Both the position numbers and the translations under genes were made by a program. Shown here piece by piece: positions 33,631-41,828 of a DNA stretch of 64,000 nucleotides (its first letter is position 1; each line of letters starts with the position of its first letter). The DNA comes from JAXMHQ01 sp046346665. Lineage in GTDB: Bacteria; Verrucomicrobiota; Verrucomicrobiia; Limisphaerales; JAXMHQ01. Below the pieces are notes generated by a model. The model was not told where the DNA came from, made no database searches, and worked only from the letters and a program-made list of their open reading frames with translations. Location of the stretch: assembly GCA_046346665.1 (NCBI GenBank), contig JAXMHQ010000001.1, positions 62,001 through 126,000 of the forward strand, in the 5' to 3' direction.

Positions 33631-33668
33631 TGCAACCTTTGTGTCGTACGTACGACACAAAGTCTGCG
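33631..33668. repeat. 38-bp palindromic repeat, copy 1 (right arm decayed)
   Basis: TGCAACCTTTGTG, centre TCGTACGTACGA and CACAAAG form a palindrome. The last bases of the right arm differ from copy 2. It lies between UbiD and the end of the PaaX-like pseudogene. Confidence 0.8.
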
Positions 33669-33675
33669 GGGCTGC

Positions 33676-34454
33676 CTAAAACGGGCGAAACGAATCGAGC
33701 TGTTTACGCGCTTGGGCCAGGACTTCTGCACGGCGGAACCACGCATCCCGACCCGCGTAATTTGGCGGCAACAGCACTCGGGCAGCAAGGGTCAATCTCC
33801 ACCGCGCACGCCCAAGCCAGTCGCTTTCAGCGCGGCCCAGCGTCGCAGTCGCTGCGGTTTCGGCCGAGATCGCCTGGCGCGGGCGCCGGACAGCACCTTC
33901 GAATGTTCACGATACCTGTGATTAATCCGTCTAAAATCCCAGGCTCCGGCCACGATATCCGGGTCCGTTGCCCCGGAGCAGGGACGCATGTCGAGAAGGA
34001 GCAGCGACTTTACATTGGGAACGCCGCGCTGAAGCAAGCGCCGCTCCTCACCAGCGGAGTCCGGCGTGATCCAAACGCTCCCTTGCAGACACCCGAACCC
34101 CCGGGCTCGGAGATATCGGCGCAACCTCTGGCGCTGGTCACCCCTGTTCCGGGGAATGTCAAAGACCACCGCGCGCCAATGGCCGTCCCAATCACGGTCC
34201 CAATATTTGCAGGGATCGCGCCCGCCGAGAGCATGCGTCAAACCAGCCGTGGAGAGCCGGCAGATCCAGTCTCCTGTTGACTGTCTTCGACGCTCGATCA
34301 ACTGCCGATCCTCGAGAGTCGCCAATTCCCGCGCTAAACCTTGCCGATAGGCCCACCCCTCAAAAGAGTCCGTGAGGTTCCGGAAGTTTGGATTGGCAAG
34401 CAAGTCCGTGGACCACAAAAGCAAGTATAACAACTCCTCAGTCTTGGGTTGCAT
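33676..34454 (-). pseudogene. Frameshifted PaaX-family regulator
   Basis: The first 200 or so residues match PaaX-type repressors: an N-terminal winged helix (TEELLYLLLWSTDLLANPNF) and the Cas2-like middle domain (WRAVVFDIPRNRGDQRQRLR, then YLRARGFGCLQGSVWITP). The open frame ends early at 33792 (GLGVRGGD-stop). The expected C-terminus is present further on in other frames: AVEIDP, then LLPE, then LLPPNYAGRDAWFRRAEVL to a stop at 33676. This needs two or three single-base deletions, so the gene is decayed unless the sequence has errors. It is flanked by two 38-bp palindromes. PaaX proteins control phenylacetyl-CoA genes, which occur elsewhere in this window. Confidence 0.78.
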
Positions 34455-34556
34455 AGTGCCCTAAAGAATTTCCCGATGGTCAGATCCTAACAATGCCCTC
34501 GGGCGACGTCACCACTTTTCAGTGACTTTTTCAACGGGGTTGCCTCGCTGGCTGCA

Positions 34557-34594
34557 TGCAACCTTTGTGTCGTACGTACGACACAAAGGTTGCA
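34557..34594. repeat. 38-bp perfect palindrome, copy 2
   Basis: The arms TGCAACCTTTGTG and CACAAAGGTTGCA and the centre TCGTACGTACGA make a perfect 38-base palindrome. Related copies of the same length are at 33631, 62897 and 63110. The rest of the 237-bp gap (34455-34691) shows no gene. Confidence 0.9.
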
Positions 34595-34691
34595 GGGAGA
34601 AAAAACTATGGAACGCTGGAATCCTGGCGGTAGCGAGTGGAGGCAATGTGAATTCCATCGACAGGATCCTGCACGGGCGAAATACTGCATC

Positions 34692-36899
34692 ATGGACGAG
34701 CGCCAGCGACGCGTTGCTTCATTGCCTGCGGCTCCGACGGAGGACCGGCGGGTGCGGGCGGTTTGCCTGGGGCTGGCGCTGGTCACACTGCTGCTCTACG
34801 CGCGGTCTTCCACGCACGGGTTCATTCTGCTGGACGACGGGATGTATGTGACGGAGAACAAGACCGTGCAGGCGGGATGGACGTGGGCGGGGCTGGCGAT
34901 GGCGTTCGGATCGTGGTCGGAGGCGTCGAACTGGCACCCGTTGACCTGGATTTCGCACATGACGGACTGCCAGTGGTTCGGCCTGAACCCGGGGGCGCAT
35001 CACGTGGTGAGCGTGTTGTTCCATGCCGCCAACTCGGTGCTGCTGTTCCTGGTGGTCCGCCGCATGACACGGCGCCTCTGGCCGAGCGCGTTCGTGGCGG
35101 CTGTGTTCGCCTGGCACCCGCTGCACGTGGAGAGCGTCGCCTGGGTCGCGGAGCGCAAGGACGTGTTGAGCACGTTTTTCGCATTATGGAGCCTCTGGTT
35201 CTACGCGGGTTATGCCCAGGAATCCGATAGGCACGCCGGGAACCCCCCGCCGTCGCGCCGGCCTTGGAACCGGACCTACACCCTCGCGCTGGCCTTCTTC
35301 GCCCTGTCGTTGCTTTCGAAACCCATGCTGGTGACGCTGCCGTTCGTGTTTCTGCTCCTGGATTTCTGGCCGTTCCGGCGGCTGGAGGCGCCCGGCGTTC
35401 CGGCGCCGGGATCCGCGGACACCCTCCCGCGGCGGGCGGCGCGGCTGGCGCTGGAGAAGTGGCCGTTTTTTCTGCTGTCGGCCGCGGTTTCGGTGATCAC
35501 GTTCCTGGCGCAGCGGGAGCAGGCGGTGGTGCCGCTGTCGCAGTTTCCGTTTGAATCCCGGCTGGCGAACTCGGTGTTTGCCTGCGCGCGTTATGTTGCC
35601 TATGCGTTCTGGCCCGAGCCGCTGGCGGTGCCGTATCCGCTCCCGCCGCACCGTCCCTGGGGGGCGGTGGCGATGGCGGCGGCGGTGGTGGCGGGGATAT
35701 CCGCGGCTGCCTGGCTGGCGCGGCGGCGGGCGCCGGCGCTGTTGACGGGGTGGTGCTGGTTCCTGGGAATGCTGGTCCCGGTGATCGGGCTGGTGCAGGT
35801 GGGAAGCCAGGCGATGGCCGATCGCTACACATATCTTCCGCTGGCGGGCCTGACGCTGGCGCTGGCATTTCCGGCGGCCGACTGGGTTCGGTCGCGCGGG
35901 ATAGCCCCGGTTTACGCCGCGTGTGTTTCGGGAATTGTTCTGGCGGGGCTGGCGGGGCTGACCTGGAGGCAGCTTGGGTTCTGGCGGGACACGGAGACGC
36001 TGTTCCGGCACAGCGCGGCGGTGACGGAGAACAACAGCATCGCCCATCTTCTCCTGTTTGAAACGCTGGAGATGCAGGGGCGCCGCGAGGAATCGCTGAA
36101 GGAAGCGCGCGCGGCGATGGAAGCGGCGGACAGCGACCGGGTGCAGGACCTGTTGAACGTGGCGTGGATTCGCAACCTGCTGGCGGGGGAATTTGAGCGG
36201 AGCGGGGACCCGGCCGAAGCGAAGCGTCAGTATAAGTTAGGAATAAAGGCCACGCCGGAGGGGGCCGAGATTCGGAACAATTACGGCACTTTCCTGGAGC
36301 GGCAAGGGCGGCTGGAGGAGGCGCTGGCTGAGTTCCAGACGGTGGTTCGTCTGAAGCCGTCGGACCTGGCGGGTTACCAGAACCTGGCCGGGGTGCTGGT
36401 GCGGCTGGGCCGGGTTCCGGAGGCGATGCAGGCCTACGACGAGGCGGCGCGGCTGCATCCGGGCGATTCGGAACCGCATTATCTGAAGGGCAAAGCCTGG
36501 CTGCGTCTGGGGCGGCCGGCGGATGCGGCCGCGCAATTTCGCGAGGCGGTTTCGCTGAACCCGGCGGATTACCAATCGATGACCTACCTGGCCCGGATGC
36601 TGGCGTCGGCGGAGGATGCATCGATGCGGAACGGGGCTGAGGCGCTGGTGCTGGCGCAGAAGGCGAATGAGCTGAGCGGGAACCAGCAGCCGTTGGTGTT
36701 GGACGCGCTGGCGATGGCTTTGGCGGAGAGCGGCCGGTTCACGGAAGCGGCGGCCGCCCAGCAGCGGGCCGTGGACATCGCGGGGGCGGCGGGCGCGGGC
36801 GCGCTGGAGAGCCAGATGCGCGGGCGCCTGGCCATTTACCGGCAATCGCAGCCCTATCGCGAGGCATTCACAAACGCCGCCGCGGCCCACGCTCCTTGA
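34692..36899 (+). CDS. TMTC-like membrane glycosyltransferase with TPR repeats
   Basis: A 735-residue protein: about ten membrane helices (residues 20-430) then TPR repeats (about 450-720). The N-terminal part carries the GT-C pattern of TMTC/DUF1736 proteins: FILLDDGMYVTENKTV with the Asp pair, WHPLTWISHMTDCQWFGLNP, and FAWHPLHVESVAWVAERKD. Family members are O-mannosyltransferases in animals; bacterial homologues are poorly studied. TPR units such as NNYGTFLERQGRLEEALAEF may recruit partners. The ATG at 34692 is preferred; an upstream in-frame GTG/ATG at 34590-34608 overlaps the palindrome. Confidence 0.8.
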   Translation: MDERQRRVASLPAAPTEDRRVRAVCLGLALVTLLLYARSSTHGFILLDDGMYVTENKTVQAGWTWAGLAMAFGSWSEASNWHPLTWISHMTDCQWFGLNPGAHHVVSVLFHAANSVLLFLVVRRMTRRLWPSAFVAAVFAWHPLHVESVAWVAERKDVLSTFFALWSLWFYAGYAQESDRHAGNPPPSRRPWNRTYTLALAFFALSLLSKPMLVTLPFVFLLLDFWPFRRLEAPGVPAPGSADTLPRRAARLALEKWPFFLLSAAVSVITFLAQREQAVVPLSQFPFESRLANSVFACARYVAYAFWPEPLAVPYPLPPHRPWGAVAMAAAVVAGISAAAWLARRRAPALLTGWCWFLGMLVPVIGLVQVGSQAMADRYTYLPLAGLTLALAFPAADWVRSRGIAPVYAACVSGIVLAGLAGLTWRQLGFWRDTETLFRHSAAVTENNSIAHLLLFETLEMQGRREESLKEARAAMEAADSDRVQDLLNVAWIRNLLAGEFERSGDPAEAKRQYKLGIKATPEGAEIRNNYGTFLERQGRLEEALAEFQTVVRLKPSDLAGYQNLAGVLVRLGRVPEAMQAYDEAARLHPGDSEPHYLKGKAWLRLGRPADAAAQFREAVSLNPADYQSMTYLARMLASAEDASMRNGAEALVLAQKANELSGNQQPLVLDALAMALAESGRFTEAAAAQQRAVDIAGAAGAGALESQMRGRLAIYRQSQPYREAFTNAAAAHAP

Positions 36900-36954
36900 A
36901 CTGCGGATGCAAAAAAGATTCCGATCCCCATCGGCTGCGGGTACAGTCCATGTC

Positions 36955-37533
36955 ATGAAGCGCCTTTCCTCCGGCCGCAGCGATGTTCCTCCGCGCCTGC
37001 GCGGGCAGGTGGAGCGGGTGCTCATCACGGAAACGCAAATTGCCCGCCGGGTCCGCAGTCTCGCCCGCGAGATTGAATCGGATTACCGCGGGCGCGAGCT
37101 GGTGATTGTGTCGCTGCTGACGGGAACGGTGCTGTTCCTGGCGGACCTGGTGCGACAGATCAATCTGCCGTTGCGGCTGGATTTCATCGGGGTTTCGAGT
37201 TACGGGTCGGGGACGTCGCCCGGCCGGCTGGTGTTCAACCGGGATTTGAGGCTGGAGGTTCGGGGGCGGGATGTGCTGCTGGTGGACGACATTCTCGACA
37301 CGGGCCGGACGATGACGCAGGTGTTGCGGCGCATCCGGCGGCTGCGGCCGCGGCGGATTCGGACGTGCGTGCTGCTGAACAAGGCGGCGCGGCGGACGGA
37401 GGATGTGGAGGCGGATTACGTGGGATTCGAGATTCCGGATTATTTCGTTGTGGGTTACGGGCTGGATTTCGCGGAGCGTTACCGGAATCTGCCCTTTGTG
37501 GGGGTGCTCGATCCGCGTCTTTGTCCCGCCTGA
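36955..37533 (+). CDS. hpt: Hypoxanthine phosphoribosyltransferase
   Basis: A 192-residue purine-salvage enzyme that joins hypoxanthine or guanine to PRPP. Seen: the PRPP-binding VLLVDDILDTGRTMTQVL (about 103-120), the flexible-loop FIGVSSYGSGT, and the C-terminal purine-binding VGYGLDFAERYRNLPFVGVL. The ATG at 36955 gives the usual length; an upstream ATG at 36907 is less likely. It ends 6 bases before moaD on the same strand. Confidence 0.94.
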   Translation: MKRLSSGRSDVPPRLRGQVERVLITETQIARRVRSLAREIESDYRGRELVIVSLLTGTVLFLADLVRQINLPLRLDFIGVSSYGSGTSPGRLVFNRDLRLEVRGRDVLLVDDILDTGRTMTQVLRRIRRLRPRRIRTCVLLNKAARRTEDVEADYVGFEIPDYFVVGYGLDFAERYRNLPFVGVLDPRLCPA

Positions 37534-37539
37534 AGCGCC

Positions 37540-37785
37540 ATGCAAATCCGGGTCCTGTTCCATTCGTATTTCAAAGAGCTGGCCGGCCGCGGCGACATGC
37601 CGGTTGAGATCGCGGGCGGTTCGACGCTGGGCGAACTGGTCGCGATCGTGCTGGCGCGCTGTCCGCGGCTGGCGCCCATGAAATCGTCGATGCTGATGGC
37701 GGTGGGGGTGGAATATCAGAAGGCGGATTATCGCCTGTGCGAGGGGGACGAGGTGTCGTTGTTTCCGCCGGTGCAGGGAGGGTAG
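37540..37785 (+). CDS. moaD: Molybdopterin synthase sulfur carrier subunit MoaD
   Basis: An 81-residue ubiquitin-like protein with the required C-terminal Gly-Gly (LFPPVQGG), which is thiocarboxylated to deliver sulfur for molybdopterin. The core LCEGDEVSLFPPV is typical. It lies between hpt and an ankyrin gene; moaE, its partner, is 1.8 kb downstream on the same strand. Confidence 0.9.
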   Translation: MQIRVLFHSYFKELAGRGDMPVEIAGGSTLGELVAIVLARCPRLAPMKSSMLMAVGVEYQKADYRLCEGDEVSLFPPVQGG

Positions 37786-37792
37786 GCAAGTG

Positions 37793-37960
37793 CGGAGTGC
37801 GGAGTGTGGAATCCTGGCGGTGGGGCGAGACTCTGTCGAGCCCTGACATGGCAGCGGTTCCGCAATCTGACGATTGGCTACGGGATCAGGGCTCGACGGA
37901 GTCTCGCCCCACCGAGGATTAGCCGCGAGGATTCGGCATTCCGAATTCCGCATTCCGCAT
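37793..37960. repeat. Nested inverted repeats between moaD and ankyrin gene
   Basis: An outer pair of heptamer arrays (GCGGAGT GCGGAGT GTGGAAT at 37793-37815; ATTCCGA, ATTCCGC arrays at 37929-37957) encloses an inner pair, 37819-37849 and 37888-37913, of the GGGCTCGACGGAGTCTCGCC repeat. The inner arms pair over 26 bases with one mismatch. A third copy of the inner unit is at 40721-40751. Confidence 0.85.
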
Positions 37961-38007
37961 TGAAAAAGGTCTGGCGCGGGCCGCGAGAAAGGACACAATC
38001 CGGGGCT

Positions 38008-39624
38008 GTGTTATCTCCCGATCAAATTGAGTTCCTGGACGCGGCGGAGCGTGGGGATGTGGACGGGGTGCGGCGGGGGTTGGCGGCGGGGGTGGAGGTG
38101 GAGGTGAAGGATTCGCGGCGGCTGCCTCGGGACCGGACGGCGTTGATGCTGGCGGCGATGAACGGTCATTTGGGTGTGGTGGAGGAGTTGCTGGCGGCGG
38201 GGGTGGAGGTGGATGCGCGGGACCGGGGGATGAGCGTGGCGTTGCCGGGCGGGAACACGGCATTGCTGCTGGCGCTGAAGAACAAGCATGTGCAGGTCGC
38301 GCGCACGTTGTTGCAGGCGGGGGCGGACCCGCGTGTTTCGAGCGCCGGCTTGAGCGTGTTTTCGCAGGCGGCGTATCTCGGCGAGGCGGGATTGATCCGG
38401 CAATTATTGAAGCAGGGGTTGGACCCGAATTTTCTGGCGGCGAAGCGAGGCGATCTTCCGTTGGCGAGCGCGCTTTTCGCGAAGCAATCGGAGGTCGTGC
38501 GGATCCTGCTGGCGGCGGGGGCGAATCCGAACGCGCCGGGCCGGGGCGGAACAACGCCGCTGGAGATTGCGATCCAGGGTGGTTTCATGGAGGCGGTGAA
38601 GCTCTTGTTGCATCACGGGGCGGATGTGAATCACCGGGCGGCGCGGGGGATGACGCCGTTGATGCAGGCGGTGGGGGCGGGGCAAGGGTCGCTGGTGCCG
38701 GTGCTGCTGGACCGGGGCGCCGGGGTGAACGAGCGGAGCGATCGCGGGAAGACGGCGCTGGACCTGGCGCGGGAGCAGGCGGAGAACGGGGGTAAAACCG
38801 AGGCGCCGGCGGGATCGGAGGCGTTCGGGCTCGGGCCGGCGGCGCGGGTGCAGTTGTATGAATTGATCATGGCGCGGCTGCGGGAGGCCGGGGGAAAGTT
38901 TTCCAGTGAATTCCCGCCGGACCCCGGCTCGAAGCGCGGCGGCAAGGGGTCGAAGCCTTTGAAATCTCCGCGCGCAAAGGCGCTGGCTGGGGCGCGGGAC
39001 CTGCTGGAGCTGGTGCGTTACACGGAGCCGGAATTTGCGGTGGTGGCGGTGAAGGCGCCGCTGGAGAAGGTGGCGCGGGCGCTGGCGGAGTTTAGACAGG
39101 TGGAGGAATGGGTGCGGGATGTTCCCCGCCGGCACGCGGCCGGGCGGGATCGCACGAGCCGGTCGGTGATGGCGCTGGTGAAGCTCGACCGCAACCGCTG
39201 GACGATCGTGCTGAGGTCGATTTTCCGGATCCGGGACAACGATTACGCGCTGGCGGTGGAGGATGCGAGGGAACTTTCGGCCCGGCTCAAGACCAACGCC
39301 GTGTCGTTCGTGCGCGAAAAGGCGGCGGAATCGGTCGGTTACGATTTGTTTGAAAAAGGCCGCGCGTCGGAGCATGCGCAGTGGATTGAGGAGAACAGTT
39401 TTTGCTGGTTCAAGTCGCGGTTCCAGCGCAAGCCGGGTCCGGACGAGCTGGGGGAGGATTTTGTGGACCGGGTGTTGCGGCAGCAGGGGATTTATTTGCC
39501 GGCGTGTTATGCGACCAGCAAACCCGGGCAGGCGTGGTTGAACGTGGAACGGGTGTCGTTCAAGGCGGTGGTGCGGGCGGACTTGTTGATGCTGCCGGCG
39601 CGGCGGCGGCCGGGGAAGCGATGA
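38008..39624 (+). CDS. Ankyrin-repeat protein
   Basis: A 538-residue protein. Residues 8-270 hold about seven ankyrin repeats (DRTALMLAAMNGHLGVVEEL, GNTALLLALKNKHVQVARTL, GTTPLEIAIQGGFMEAVKLL, GMTPLMQAVGAGQGSLVPVL). A basic linker follows (GSKRGGKGSKPLKSPRAK). The C-terminal 200 residues form an unrecognised domain with WTIVLRSIFRIRDNDYALAV. No signal peptide, so cytoplasmic. It starts with GTG at 38008, after the repeats. Its stop overlaps the moaE start (ATGA). The role is unknown, but it is inserted between moaD and moaE. Confidence 0.78.
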   Translation: MLSPDQIEFLDAAERGDVDGVRRGLAAGVEVEVKDSRRLPRDRTALMLAAMNGHLGVVEELLAAGVEVDARDRGMSVALPGGNTALLLALKNKHVQVARTLLQAGADPRVSSAGLSVFSQAAYLGEAGLIRQLLKQGLDPNFLAAKRGDLPLASALFAKQSEVVRILLAAGANPNAPGRGGTTPLEIAIQGGFMEAVKLLLHHGADVNHRAARGMTPLMQAVGAGQGSLVPVLLDRGAGVNERSDRGKTALDLAREQAENGGKTEAPAGSEAFGLGPAARVQLYELIMARLREAGGKFSSEFPPDPGSKRGGKGSKPLKSPRAKALAGARDLLELVRYTEPEFAVVAVKAPLEKVARALAEFRQVEEWVRDVPRRHAAGRDRTSRSVMALVKLDRNRWTIVLRSIFRIRDNDYALAVEDARELSARLKTNAVSFVREKAAESVGYDLFEKGRASEHAQWIEENSFCWFKSRFQRKPGPDELGEDFVDRVLRQQGIYLPACYATSKPGQAWLNVERVSFKAVVRADLLMLPARRRPGKR

Positions 39625-40010
39625 AGCGGGAACTCAAGTTGACGGCGGATCCGATCGATGAAGCCGCGCTGCTGGCGGGCCGGAGCGTGTCGGGGACGGA
39701 GGGTGCGGCGGTGTGTTTCCTGGGATTTGTGCGCGGGCTGGAGGAAGGGGCGCCCATTGAGGCGATCGACTATGAAGCATTCGAGGCGATGGCGGTTCAC
39801 CAGTTCAATTTATTGTTCGACAAGGTGGAAGCGCGCTGGCCGGTGAGTTCGATCCGGCTGGTGCATCGAACGGGCCGTGTAGAGGTGGGGGAGGCGTCGT
39901 TGTGGGTGGAGGTGCTCGCGCCGCATCGGGGTGAGGCCTTCGAGGCGGCGGAGTGGTTGATCGCGGAGATGAAGAAGACGGTGCCGATCTGGAAGAAGGC
40001 GGTGTGCTGA
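39621..40010 (+). CDS. moaE: Molybdopterin synthase catalytic subunit MoaE
   Basis: A 129-residue enzyme subunit that, with MoaD, turns precursor Z into molybdopterin. Seen: GAAVCFLGFVRG, IDYEAFEAMAVHQF, RLVHRTGRVEVGEASLWVEV, and the C-terminal active-site KKTVPIWKKAV with conserved lysines. It overlaps the ankyrin gene by 4 bases, so it is coupled to it. Confidence 0.93.
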   Translation: MKRELKLTADPIDEAALLAGRSVSGTEGAAVCFLGFVRGLEEGAPIEAIDYEAFEAMAVHQFNLLFDKVEARWPVSSIRLVHRTGRVEVGEASLWVEVLAPHRGEAFEAAEWLIAEMKKTVPIWKKAVC

Positions 40011-40034
40011 TTTGATGTTATGTGTTCTGCGTTT

Positions 40035-40721
40035 ATGAAATTTGGCAGGATTGCGATGGCGTTGTTAATTGCCGCGGCCGGCGCGGGCGCCGCGTTGGCG
40101 GCCCCGGCGGAGCATGAATTCGCATCGGACGTGGCGGCGATTGCGGCCGCGCCGGCGCCGGCGCCAGGGGGCCTTGTGCTGGTGGGGAGCAGCATTTTCA
40201 AGAGATGGGAAAGCTGCGGACGGGACCTTGCGCCGTTGCCGGTGGTGAACCGGGCGTTTGGCGGGTCGCGGACGGACGACCAGTTGTTTTTCTTCGACAA
40301 GATTGTTCCGACGTCCCGGGCGGCGGTGGTGGTGTGGTATTGCGGCAGCAATGATCTCAACGCGAAGCGGACACCGGAGACCATTCTGCAAAACACGCGG
40401 GACTGGGTTGCGCGAACGCGGGCGGCTCTGCCGGGGGCGCGTCTCGTGCTGGTATCGGTGATTCGCGCGCCGCAAAAGCGGGAGTCAGGCATGCTGGACG
40501 CGGTGGACGCGGTGAACGCGGGACTGCGGGGGCTTGCGGGTTCGTCGATGGAGGTTCGTTATGTGGATGTGAACCCGGCGCTCGAGACGGGGGCCGGGGA
40601 AGCGGTCACGGAGTGTTACCTTTCCGACAAACTGCATTTGACGCCGGAGGGATATCGGAGGATGACGTCGGTTTTAAAGCCGGCTTTGGAAGCGGCCTGG
40701 AAACCGGCGGGCACCAACTGA
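40035..40721 (+). CDS. SGNH/GDSL hydrolase family lipase-esterase, secreted
   Basis: A 228-residue exported hydrolase. A signal peptide (IAMALLIAAAGAGAALAAP) precedes the SGNH blocks: VLVGSSIFKRW with the nucleophile Ser, NRAFGGSRTDD with block II Gly, YCGSNDLN with block III Asn, and SDKLHLTPEGYRR with Asp and His. It likely cuts an ester on a lipid or polysaccharide outside the cytoplasm. The ATG at 40035 opens the signal; 40020 is an in-frame alternative. Confidence 0.88.
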   Translation: MKFGRIAMALLIAAAGAGAALAAPAEHEFASDVAAIAAAPAPAPGGLVLVGSSIFKRWESCGRDLAPLPVVNRAFGGSRTDDQLFFFDKIVPTSRAAVVVWYCGSNDLNAKRTPETILQNTRDWVARTRAALPGARLVLVSVIRAPQKRESGMLDAVDAVNAGLRGLAGSSMEVRYVDVNPALETGAGEAVTECYLSDKLHLTPEGYRRMTSVLKPALEAAWKPAGTN

Positions 40722-40778
40722 TGTCAGGGCTCGACGGAGTCTCGCCCCACCTGCCCACCTGCCCACCTGCCGCAGCGG
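40721..40778. repeat. GGGCTCGACGGAGTC repeat and CCCACCTG octamers
   Basis: Bases 40721-40751 match, with one change in 31, the inverted unit at 37819-37849. They are followed by octamers CCCACCTG x2-3 (40746-40770). It lies at the convergent ends of the SGNH hydrolase and purU. Confidence 0.8.
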
Positions 40779-40802
40779 CGGGCAATCGTCCATCGCAACT
40801 CC

Positions 40803-41651
40803 CTACACCTGCTTGACGGTGCCCCAGTAGACGTCGAGGCGTTTGGCGAGGTAGAGTTTGACGGCGCGGACGAGGACCTGGGATTCGAGTTTCTGTCCGG
40901 CGTCCATGATTTGTCGCAGGCTCCACTGGGGGCGGATATGGAAGCTGGCCTGGGAGATGATGGGGCCTTCGTCGAGGTGCATGCTGACGAAGTGTGCGGT
41001 GACGCCGGCGATTTTGACGCCGTGTTCGTAGGCCTGGCGGTAGGCCTGGGCGCCGGGGAAGCTGGGGAGGAGCGAAGGGTGGACGTTGATGATTTTGTTT
41101 TTGTAGCGCCAGACGACATTGGGGGAGAGGATTTTCATGAACCGGGCGAGGACGAGGAAATCGATTTCATGTTCCTCCAGGAGTTTGAGCAGGTTCTCCT
41201 CGGCTTCGGCGCGTTCGCTCCAGTTGATGCAGACGAAGGGGAGGCGGTATTTGCGCGTGAGCGGGGCGAGGTCGCGGCGGTTGGAGATGACCATGACGGG
41301 GTGGGCCTTGCGGAGTCCGCCCGAGCGGGCGGCGCGCATGAGGGCGTCGAGGCAATGCGGTTCGCGGGTGACGAGGATCGCCATGCGCTGCGCGCGGGCG
41401 CGGTCGGTGAGCCGGAAGCGGATCTCCATTTTGAGCGAGGCGGCGAGGCGCTGGAGGCCGGACTCGAGGTCGCGAACGCGCAGGTCGCCGTCGCGCCAGG
41501 AGGCCTGGAGGGTCATGCTGAACTGGCCGCGGGTGACCTGTTCTTCGAGGGCTTCGATGTTGGCTTTCTGTTCGAAGAGGAAACTGGTGACGCGGGCGAT
41601 GACGCCGGTTTTGTCGCGGCCGATGACCGTGACGGTGGCAAATTGCTTCAT
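40803..41651 (-). CDS. purU: Formyltetrahydrofolate deformylase
   Basis: A 282-residue enzyme that releases formate from 10-formyl-THF for purine synthesis. The N-terminal ACT domain (VTVIGRDKTGVIARVTSFLF) is followed by a formyltransferase fold: MAILVTREPHCLDALMRAAR, FLVLARFMKILSP, and the catalytic N-x-H in KIINVHPSLLPSFPGA, plus VTAHFVSMHLDEGPII with the active Asp. Length fits the family. It is a single gene on the minus strand. Confidence 0.94.
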   Translation of the reverse strand: MKQFATVTVIGRDKTGVIARVTSFLFEQKANIEALEEQVTRGQFSMTLQASWRDGDLRVRDLESGLQRLAASLKMEIRFRLTDRARAQRMAILVTREPHCLDALMRAARSGGLRKAHPVMVISNRRDLAPLTRKYRLPFVCINWSERAEAEENLLKLLEEHEIDFLVLARFMKILSPNVVWRYKNKIINVHPSLLPSFPGAQAYRQAYEHGVKIAGVTAHFVSMHLDEGPIISQASFHIRPQWSLRQIMDAGQKLESQVLVRAVKLYLAKRLDVYWGTVKQV

Positions 41652-41727
41652 GGCCCCGGTATGATGCGGAATTTGCCGGGCAATTAAAGCGCATTCTGAA
41701 CCCGGGATCGCGGCGGAAGCGATCGAT

Positions 41728-41747
41728 CCGCGATCTCACGATCGCGG
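41728..41747. repeat. Small GC hairpin upstream of dapL
   Basis: CCGCGAT-CTCACG-ATCGCGG forms a perfect 7-bp stem in the 177-bp space between purU and dapL. It may be regulatory or a repeat; no role can be told. Confidence 0.4.
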
Positions 41748-41828
41748 CTACATGCGCTGCAGGCCTCGACGGCCGGGGATATTTTGCGCTTTATTCCGGC
41801 GGTGGAATTCTGAATTCTGCCAGCCGTC

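Noticed and set aside
37793..37960. CRISPR-like repeats
   Set aside because: Units are inverted, not direct, have no regular spacers and no cas genes are near.
36868..37998. 376-codon minus-strand frame over hpt and moaD
   Set aside because: Antisense to two certain genes and made partly of the heptamer repeats.
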